Positions 12,978 through 17,759 of a stretch of 17,759 bases of DNA are shown piece after piece. The DNA is from GCA-2688775 sp964524225 (GTDB lineage: Archaea; Nanobdellota; Nanobdellia; Woesearchaeales; GW2011-AR4). The notes beneath the pieces were generated by a model. The model had not been told where the DNA came from. It saw only the letters and a program-made list of their open reading frames with translations, and searched no databases. The number at the start of each line of letters is the position of its first letter. The first letter of the stretch is position 1. The DNA is taken from NCBI GenBank assembly GCA_964524225.1, contig CAZGEW010000026.1, forward strand, positions 1 to 17,759. The letters run 5' to 3'. The translations under genes and the position numbers were made by a program.

Positions 12978-13511
12978 TTAAACACTTCTTGGTGCTGTTG
13001 GATGTTGTTCTTGAATTTTTGGTTTAGGTAGAACTTTTGGAGCATGTTTTGGTAGTTCTTTTTTTAATTCTTTAATTTCTTCTTGCTCAATTTTCTTTGC
13101 TTCCTCTGCCTTCTCTTCCTTTATCTCCCCAATCTGTTTTTCAAGCATCTCTTCGGGTTTTTCTTCAATCTTTGTTTCTTCTTTAGTAACTGGTTTTTCT
13201 TTCTCTTCAACCTTTGGTATTTCCTTAGGGATATCAGCTAATTCAACAAAGACTTTACCTTTATCATCCTTTATTGCATTTACTTTGATGTGATGTGGTG
13301 GCTCTTTTGCTCCATGACTCCATATTTTCAGGTTTAGATATTTTCCAATCGCCATATTGTTTGATTTCATATGCTTAGAAATAAATTCACGCACTGCTTT
13401 AATTGACTTATTAGCCTTTTTGAATGGTGGTACTTTTAGAGTTTCTTTTCTAAGTGGGATATTATAAACCCTTTCCAAAATTGGTTTTGAAATTTCTTCT
13501 TTTTTAGCCAT
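12978..13511 (-). CDS. rpl31e: Large-subunit ribosomal protein eL31 with long charged C-terminal extension
   Basis: Residues about 10-95 match archaeal eL31: ERVYNIPLRKETLKVPPFKK, the KSIKAVREFISKHMK helix and IGKYLNLKIWSHGAKEPP. The protein sits near the peptide exit tunnel of the large subunit. Archaeal eL31 is usually about 85-100 residues; this one has 177. The extra 80 residues are almost only Lys, Glu, Ile and Pro, for example EKEKPVTKEETKIEEKPEE and EEIKELKKELPKHAPKVL. They look like an extended or single helix plus a proline-rich end. It lies in the ribosomal cluster, 17 nt after the unknown 84-aa gene and 54 nt before cbf5. Confidence 0.9.
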   Translation of the reverse strand: MAKKEEISKPILERVYNIPLRKETLKVPPFKKANKSIKAVREFISKHMKSNNMAIGKYLNLKIWSHGAKEPPHHIKVNAIKDDKGKVFVELADIPKEIPKVEEKEKPVTKEETKIEEKPEEMLEKQIGEIKEEKAEEAKKIEQEEIKELKKELPKHAPKVLPKPKIQEQHPTAPRSV

Positions 13512-13528
13512 TTTTGTTTGTGTTCTAT

Positions 13529-13783
13529 TTAAGGTTTAGCCTCTTGATACGTTAATATTACATCGTATTCAGCAGTACCGAAGTATTCACAAAGTAAAGA
13601 ACCACCCATTTGTCTTACTGTTTTTTCAATAAAAGGCTTGTCATCAGGTCCCAAATGACCTTTTGGACCACTAATGGTTCCATTAAAAGCTCTCGCTTCT
13701 AAATCAGGTCTCCCTTCGACGTTTAGCTCTTCACCCTTAAAATTAAAAACAAAAGTGATATCATTACCTTTGATAATAATCAT
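13529..13783 (-). CDS. Unrecognised 84-aa protein within the ribosomal cluster
   Basis: The ATG is one base away from the eL39 stop codon, so the gene is almost certainly translated from the same mRNA, between eL39 and eL31. The sequence begins MIIIKGNDITFVFNFKGEEL and is strand-rich. It has a Gly/Pro-rich middle (GTISGPKGHLGPDDKPF) and ends GGSLLCEYFGTAEYDVILTY. There is no zinc, membrane or known RNA-binding motif. In many archaea the genes for aIF6 and LX follow eL39 and eL31, but this sequence resembles neither. It may be a lineage-specific ribosome-associated protein; that is inference from position only. Confidence 0.75.
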   Translation of the reverse strand: MIIIKGNDITFVFNFKGEELNVEGRPDLEARAFNGTISGPKGHLGPDDKPFIEKTVRQMGGSLLCEYFGTAEYDVILTYQEAKP

Positions 13784-13784
13784 T

Positions 13785-13958
13785 TTACGCCTTTGTCTTG
13801 GTTCTTCTCCAACTTCTCTTTATCTTTGTATGTCTGCCTGGATGTATTTTTCTAGTTTTGCCGTATATTTTTGGCACTGTCCAGAAAGGTGCCCATCTTG
13901 TTTGCTTTCTTAGCTTAGCTAATCTTTTCTTCCTGCTTGGATGCTTGTAGCGTGCCAT
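13785..13958 (-). CDS. rpl39e: Large-subunit ribosomal protein eL39
   Basis: This 57-residue, very basic protein is short enough to be missed by length cut-offs. It reads MARYKHPSRKKRLAKLRKQ, then RWAPFWTVPKIYGKTRKIHP and ends KRSWRRTKTKA. The Lys/Arg-rich N-terminal helix, the central W-x-P-x-W/F-type segment and the terminal W-R-R-T-K are the eL39 pattern. eL39 lines the peptide exit tunnel next to eL31, whose gene is close by. It starts 19 nt after the PDCD5-family stop and ends one base before the ATG of the 84-aa gene, so the set is likely one operon. The family is usually about 50 residues. Confidence 0.93.
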   Translation of the reverse strand: MARYKHPSRKKRLAKLRKQTRWAPFWTVPKIYGKTRKIHPGRHTKIKRSWRRTKTKA

Positions 13959-13977
13959 ATTTTATGATATGTCGAAC

Positions 13978-14313
13978 CTAAACCCTTTTGATTTTTATTT
14001 CCTTTCGCTCTGGAGTCAATCGTTCCAAAATTTTTTTTAATGTTAAATCGTCAATCTCTTTTTGTATTTGACCTTTCTGGATTGCTTGAAACAATACAAT
14101 AATTAACTGCAATGCCTTTTCTTGGTGCGCTATTTTTAGGCTACTATACCTTGCCAATGCCTCTTTTGTCAATAATTTCTTGGTTACTGTCTCCATATAT
14201 TCAATCTGCTGCTGTATCTGTGCTTGCTCTTGAGCCTGTTGCTGTAGTTTTTGCTGTTGCAATTGCATTAATTCTTCCAGTTTCTTTTTCCTTATCTCAT
14301 CAAGAGATGCCAT
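13978..14313 (-). CDS. PDCD5-family DNA-binding protein
   Basis: The 111-residue protein begins MASLDEIRKKKLEELMQL and runs into a long Gln-rich helix (QQQKLQQQAQEQAQIQQQ). The conserved helical core includes LLTKEALARYSSLKIAH, the following A-L-Q-L-I-I helix and DDLTLKKILERLTPERKEIK. This matches the archaeal PDCD5/TFAR19-like family, small helical proteins reported to bind DNA and commonly encoded next to eS19. A longer reading from ATG 14334 adds MNVVYEQ; family starts favour the internal ATG at 14313. It follows eS19, with a strong hairpin between the two genes. Confidence 0.88.
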   Translation of the reverse strand: MASLDEIRKKKLEELMQLQQQKLQQQAQEQAQIQQQIEYMETVTKKLLTKEALARYSSLKIAHQEKALQLIIVLFQAIQKGQIQKEIDDLTLKKILERLTPERKEIKIKRV

Positions 14314-14349
14314 TTGTTCATACACAACATTCATCCTTTGTGACTTTGT

Positions 14350-14382
14350 AAAAAATTTAACAGCAAAGCTGTTAAATTTTTT
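14350..14382 (-). terminator. 15-bp hairpin overlapping the eS19 stop codon
   Basis: AAAAAATTTAACAGC pairs perfectly with GCTGTTAAATTTTTT around a 3-nt loop. The eS19 TAA (14372-14374) lies inside one arm. The stem ends in a T-run on the minus strand, resembling an intrinsic terminator or attenuator between eS19 and the PDCD5 gene. Confidence 0.6.
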
Positions 14383-14800
14383 TTAGACTAGTTGCTATCT
14401 TGTTCAAGAATGCCTTACCCTTAGGAGTTATTATTCTACCTTTATGCAGTCCTTTCTCAGCAAATTTTACAAAGCCTGCTTTTTCAAGTTGCTGTAGCGA
14501 TTTTCGAAGTATATTACCAGAACCCTTGTAGAAATGCTCTTTTTTATGACCTCTATTTTTCTTGCCACCATACTTTTTTCTTAGCTTAGAAACACCAACT
14601 GGGCCTAAGCGATAAATTGCTCTAAGAACAGATGCAGTTCTTACATACCACCAATCGTTATCAACAGGATGTCTTTCTTTGTGCACAGATGTCTTGACAA
14701 AAGGCGCCCATGAAGGTGGCTTAATCTCTTGAATTTTCTTTAGTTCATCTGCTGCTTTCTGAATCAATTCCTGTGCATTAACATCGTACATTGAAGCCAT
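14372..14800 (-). CDS. rps19e: Small-subunit ribosomal protein eS19
   Basis: The 142-residue protein shows the eS19 winged-helix pattern: VNAQELIQKAADELKK, then IKPPSWAPFVKTSVHKERHP, DNDWWYVRTASVLRAIYRLG, GPVGVSKLRKKYGGKKNRG and the C-terminal SLQQLEKAGFVKF...GRIITPKGKAFL. eS19 sits in the head of the small subunit. Length is normal. A TATA-like TTTAAATAC lies about 32 nt upstream. It is the first gene of the minus-strand translation cluster and is divergent from the helicase across 116 bp that hold a 14-bp palindrome. Confidence 0.95.
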   Translation of the reverse strand: MASMYDVNAQELIQKAADELKKIQEIKPPSWAPFVKTSVHKERHPVDNDWWYVRTASVLRAIYRLGPVGVSKLRKKYGGKKNRGHKKEHFYKGSGNILRKSLQQLEKAGFVKFAEKGLHKGRIITPKGKAFLNKIATSLKKI

Positions 14801-14827
14801 TTTACAAATCGAGTTAGGAAGTTTATA

Positions 14828-14836
14828 GTATTTAAA
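14828..14836 (-). promoter_or_regulatory. TATA-like box for eS19 and the ribosomal cluster
   Basis: Minus-strand TTTAAATAC is centred about 32 nt before the eS19 ATG at 14800. Confidence 0.45.
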
Positions 14837-14853
14837 AAAGTATGTTTTTGAAA

Positions 14854-14867
14854 TCGATTTAAATCGA
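14854..14867. promoter_or_regulatory. Perfect 14-bp palindrome in the eS19/helicase divergent promoter
   Basis: TCGATTTAAATCGA is an exact palindrome between the two opposed promoter boxes (14828-14836 and 14876-14884). It could be a binding site for a dimeric regulator controlling both directions. Its centre TTTAAA could also act as a TATA core. Confidence 0.4.
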
Positions 14868-14875
14868 CCAAAGCT

Positions 14876-14884
14876 TTTATAAAT
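14876..14884 (+). promoter_or_regulatory. TATA box for the helicase gene
   Basis: TTTATAAAT is centred about 37 nt before the ATG at 14917, predicting a leader of roughly 10 nt. Confidence 0.45.
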
Positions 14885-14916
14885 TTCTTCAAATTAACAT
14901 CTACATAGTTAACAAA

Positions 14917-17508
14917 ATGGTAGAGTACCTAGAAGAACCATACAAAGCTGAACAAATTAAACATATTTTGAATCCTATTGTTGATAAATGGTTCTTTACA
15001 AAATTTAAGGAGTTTTCGTTGCCCCAGTTATTTGGTGTGATGGAAATACATTCTAGAAATAATATCTTGGTTAGCGCGCCTACTGGTGCTACAAAAACAT
15101 TAACAGCATTCTTATCAATTTTGAATGAATTAATAGACAATAGTGAAAAAGGGATTCTTGAAGACAAAGTTTATTGCGTTTATGTCTCGCCTCTAAAAGC
15201 GCTAAGTTACGATATCCAAGTTAATCTAGTTGAACCATTAAAAGAAATGGAAAAAATTGCTGGGAAAAAATTAGACATTAGAGTAGCAGTAAGAACTGGT
15301 GACACTTCAACCTCAGAAAGAGCAAAGATGCTAAAACAACCACCCCATATCTTAATTACAACACCAGAAAGCTTAGCAATTGTACTGACATCAATTAAGT
15401 TTAGAGAGCTATTAAAAAATGTTGAATGGCTAATAATTGATGAAATTCACGCATTGGCAGAAAATAAAAGAGGAGTCCATTTGTCATTGTCTATGGAGAG
15501 ACTAAATAGAATGTCATCATCATTGACTAGAATTGGTCTAAGCGCTACAATTGCGCCATTAGAAGAGATTGCAAAATTCCTTGTAGGCTATGAAGATGGT
15601 AAACTGAGGAACTGCAAGATTGTAGATGTCCAGTTTATTAAGAATACGGACTTAAAAGTATTATCCCCAGTTCCAGATTTGATTGATATGGAGCATGCGA
15701 TCATGCATAATGCAATGTATACTTTAATAGATGAGCTAATCCAAAGTCATCGCACAACCTTGATTTTTACAAATACAAGATCTGCAACTGAAAGGGTCAT
15801 ACATCATCTCAAGGAAAAATTTCCTAAAAAATATACGGAAAATATTGGCGCACATCATGGCTCATTATCAAAAACACTGAGACACAGTATAGAAAATAGG
15901 CTTAGAAAGGGGGAGCTAAAAGTAATTGTTTCAAGTACATCTTTGGAATTGGGTATAGATATAGGCTACATAGACTTAGTCATATGCTTAGGTTCGCCAA
16001 AATCTGTTGCAAGGTTTTTACAGAGAGCAGGAAGGTCTGGGCACAAGATGCATGATACTGTAAAAGCCAGAACCATAGTTCTAGACAGAGACGACTTAGT
16101 TGAATGTGCTGTTCTTCTAAAGTCTGCAATTGAAAAGAAGATTGATAAGATACATATTCCAAAAAATTGCCTTGATGTTTTAGCACAACAAATACATGGC
16201 ATATCCCTAGAGCAGAAATGGAAAATTGACGAATTATTTGGATTAATAAAGCAAAGTTACTGCTTTTATGAGATTGAAAGAAAGGATTTCATAGAGGTAA
16301 TTGAATACCTTGCAGGAAAATATATCTCGTTAGAAGATAGAAATATTTATGCAAAGATTTGGTATGATGAGGAAACTAAAGAAATAGGAAGAAAAGGCAA
16401 GATGAGCAGAGTTATCTATATGACTAACATAGGAACAATTCCAGAAGAATCTTTCATCACAGTAAAGTTAGGCGAGCAAGTTATAGGACATATTGATGAA
16501 GCATTCCTTGAAAGACTTAGAAAAAGTGACGTTTTTGTATTAGGTGGTGATAAATACGAGTTTTTACACGCAAAAGGTATGGTAGCTTATGTTAATGCAT
16601 CAGTTTATAGGCCACCTACCATTCCATCTTGGTTTTCTGAAATGCTGCCATTAAGCTTTGAGCTTGCATTAGAAATAGGAAGGTTTAGAAAACTTATGAA
16701 TGAGTTGTTTTGTTCACATAAACCGAAAGACGAGATCTTGGATTTCATTTTTCGATATTTATATGTTGATAAAAACTCCGCTGAGTCAATTTATGAGTAT
16801 TTTTATGAGCAGTTCAACTATGCTGAAGTACCATCACACTCAAGAGTTATTGTAGAGCATTACCATGACGATAAAAGCAAAAACAAATATGCCATATTCC
16901 ATACACTTTATGGAAGGAGGGTTAATGATTGTTTGTCAAGGGCAGTTGCATTTGCAATTGCTAGGACACAGCATAGGGATGTCGAGATTGGCATAAGTGA
17001 TAATGGATTTTACATTGCATCGGATAAGAGCATTAATGTTATGCATGCATTCAGCTTAATCAAATCAAAAGAAATTAAAAAGGTTGTTGAAATGGCGGTA
17101 GAGCATACTGAAATTCTAAGGAGGAGGTTTAGGCATTGTGCAACTCGAGCAATGATGATTTTGAGGAGCTATAAGGGTCATCAAAAAAGGGTTGGCAGTC
17201 AACAAGTTAGCTCAATGATTTTACTTAATGCTGTAAAGAGGATAGACCAAAATTTCTGTATTTTAAGGGAAGCAAGAAGAGAGGTTCTTGAAGACTTAAT
17301 GGACATAGAAAGTGCAAAACTGGTAATTGAAGGTGTAGAGCAAAAGAAAATACAGATAAAAGAGATACATACCAAAATGCCATCACCATTCGCATTTAAC
17401 TTAATACTTCAAGGATTTAGTGATATCATGAAGATTGAAGATAGAGTTGAGTTTGTAAGGAGAATGCATGAGCAGATAATGGCGAAGATAAATTATAAAA
17501 GAATTTAA
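14917..17508 (+). CDS. lhr: Lhr-type ATP-dependent superfamily 2 helicase
   Basis: The 863-residue protein has the SF2 helicase motifs: P-loop APTGATKT (54-61), TTPESL (148-153), DEIH (175-178), SAT (209-211), a second RecA domain with TLIFTNTRSATE and SSTSLELGID, and QRAGRSGH (369-376). After residue 400 comes the winged-helix and beta-sheet-rich region typical of the Lhr core, including GMVAYVNASVYRPPTIPSW. Length matches archaeal Lhr cores. Lhr proteins translocate 3'-5' on DNA and unwind forks and hybrids in DNA repair. One oddity is the P-loop: Thr replaces the second Gly of the usual G-S-G-K-T. A divergent palindrome-bearing promoter separates it from the eS19 gene. Confidence 0.93.
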   Translation: MVEYLEEPYKAEQIKHILNPIVDKWFFTKFKEFSLPQLFGVMEIHSRNNILVSAPTGATKTLTAFLSILNELIDNSEKGILEDKVYCVYVSPLKALSYDIQVNLVEPLKEMEKIAGKKLDIRVAVRTGDTSTSERAKMLKQPPHILITTPESLAIVLTSIKFRELLKNVEWLIIDEIHALAENKRGVHLSLSMERLNRMSSSLTRIGLSATIAPLEEIAKFLVGYEDGKLRNCKIVDVQFIKNTDLKVLSPVPDLIDMEHAIMHNAMYTLIDELIQSHRTTLIFTNTRSATERVIHHLKEKFPKKYTENIGAHHGSLSKTLRHSIENRLRKGELKVIVSSTSLELGIDIGYIDLVICLGSPKSVARFLQRAGRSGHKMHDTVKARTIVLDRDDLVECAVLLKSAIEKKIDKIHIPKNCLDVLAQQIHGISLEQKWKIDELFGLIKQSYCFYEIERKDFIEVIEYLAGKYISLEDRNIYAKIWYDEETKEIGRKGKMSRVIYMTNIGTIPEESFITVKLGEQVIGHIDEAFLERLRKSDVFVLGGDKYEFLHAKGMVAYVNASVYRPPTIPSWFSEMLPLSFELALEIGRFRKLMNELFCSHKPKDEILDFIFRYLYVDKNSAESIYEYFYEQFNYAEVPSHSRVIVEHYHDDKSKNKYAIFHTLYGRRVNDCLSRAVAFAIARTQHRDVEIGISDNGFYIASDKSINVMHAFSLIKSKEIKKVVEMAVEHTEILRRRFRHCATRAMMILRSYKGHQKRVGSQQVSSMILLNAVKRIDQNFCILREARREVLEDLMDIESAKLVIEGVEQKKIQIKEIHTKMPSPFAFNLILQGFSDIMKIEDRVEFVRRMHEQIMAKINYKRI

Positions 17509-17536
17509 ATAAAACATATCAATATCTGTTATTATT

Positions 17537-17759
17537 TTAAAGCTCCTTCTGGTTAACAGGTATGTGTATTAGCTCTATGCCTAATCTTTTGGCCACATCA
17601 AAAATTCTTTCATCACTGTAGAATTCTCCATAATATATTTTTTTTATTCCAGTATTTGCTAACATCTTAAAACAGTTCCAGCACGGGCTTGCTGTAATGT
17701 AAACCTCAGCGCTATCTATCATTACGCCATTCTTTGCAGCCTGCAGAATTGCATTTGCT
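17537..17759 (-). CDS. Deoxycytidylate (dCMP) deaminase-like protein, C-terminal part
   Basis: The frame enters from beyond the window end and reads ANAILQAAKNGVMIDSAEV, then YITASPCWNCFKMLANTGI and KKIYYGEFY, ending IPVNQKEL. ANAIL is the end of the H-A-E-x-N-A-I zinc motif (its His would lie just outside), and P-C-W-N-C supplies the two zinc-binding cysteines. This is the zinc-dependent cytidine/dCMP deaminase fold; the spacing and the downstream Y-Y-G-E pattern suit dCMP deaminases, which feed dUMP for thymidylate synthesis. About 74 residues are visible and the N-terminal half is missing. It converges with the helicase gene, 28 nt between stops. Confidence 0.85.
   Translation of the reverse strand, partial: ANAILQAAKNGVMIDSAEVYITASPCWNCFKMLANTGIKKIYYGEFYSDERIFDVAKRLGIELIHIPVNQKEL

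Noticed and set aside
14112..14351. Plus-strand open frame antisense to the PDCD5-family gene
   Set aside because: It is a shadow of the Gln-rich coding region on the other strand; other antisense frames inside tatD, mtnA, cbf5 and the surface-protein gene were dropped for the same reason.

Overview
This 17.8 kb window looks like chromosomal DNA of an AT-rich archaeon, most plausibly a DPANN-type lineage such as Woesearchaeota or Pacearchaeota; that lineage call is an inference from gene content and style. Archaeal markers are deoxyhypusine synthase, Cbf5, eS19, eL31, eL39, a PDCD5-type protein, a TrmB regulator and an Lhr helicase. Most genes have a T/A-rich TATA-like box about 25-30 nt before the start codon and no Shine-Dalgarno sequence, as expected for leaderless archaeal mRNAs.

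Region 1 (1-1666) is gene-poor and accessory-looking. It holds two micro-ORFs behind a strong Shine-Dalgarno sequence, a GC-richer patch, and a cysteine protein phosphatase gene flanked by two nested inverted repeats. Region 2 (1667-5838) has a Sua5/YrdC tRNA-modification gene, a metallophosphoesterase, a small acidic hypothetical protein, a secreted membrane-anchored surface protein and a TatD hydrolase. Region 3 (5979-9516) has deoxyhypusine synthase behind a long perfect hairpin, a TrmB regulator with repeated operator-like sites, MtnA and, divergently, Apt. These last genes fit recycling of methylthioadenosine and adenine alongside spermidine-dependent hypusination. Region 4 (9533-11876) has a small lipoprotein, a double zinc-ribbon protein and an MFS transporter.

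Region 5 (11925-14800, minus strand) is a translation cluster: eS19, PDCD5, eL39 (57 codons, easily missed), an unrecognised 84-residue protein, eL31 with a long charged tail, and Cbf5. Region 6 (14917-17759) has an Lhr-type helicase and the C-terminal part of a dCMP-deaminase-like gene that runs off the window.

The most striking observation is in cbf5. The codon for the catalytic Asp of the GTLDP motif is split by exactly 12 nt containing an in-frame TAA. Removing those 12 nt restores GTLDPRVTGVLP and a normal-length protein. This could be a minimal mRNA intron or other recoding, or an inactivating insertion; the sequence alone cannot decide. Other points of interest are three long A-tract/T-tract hairpins before gene starts, the inverted-repeat cassette, the TrmB operator array and an in-frame membrane-helix extension just after the Sua5 stop codon.
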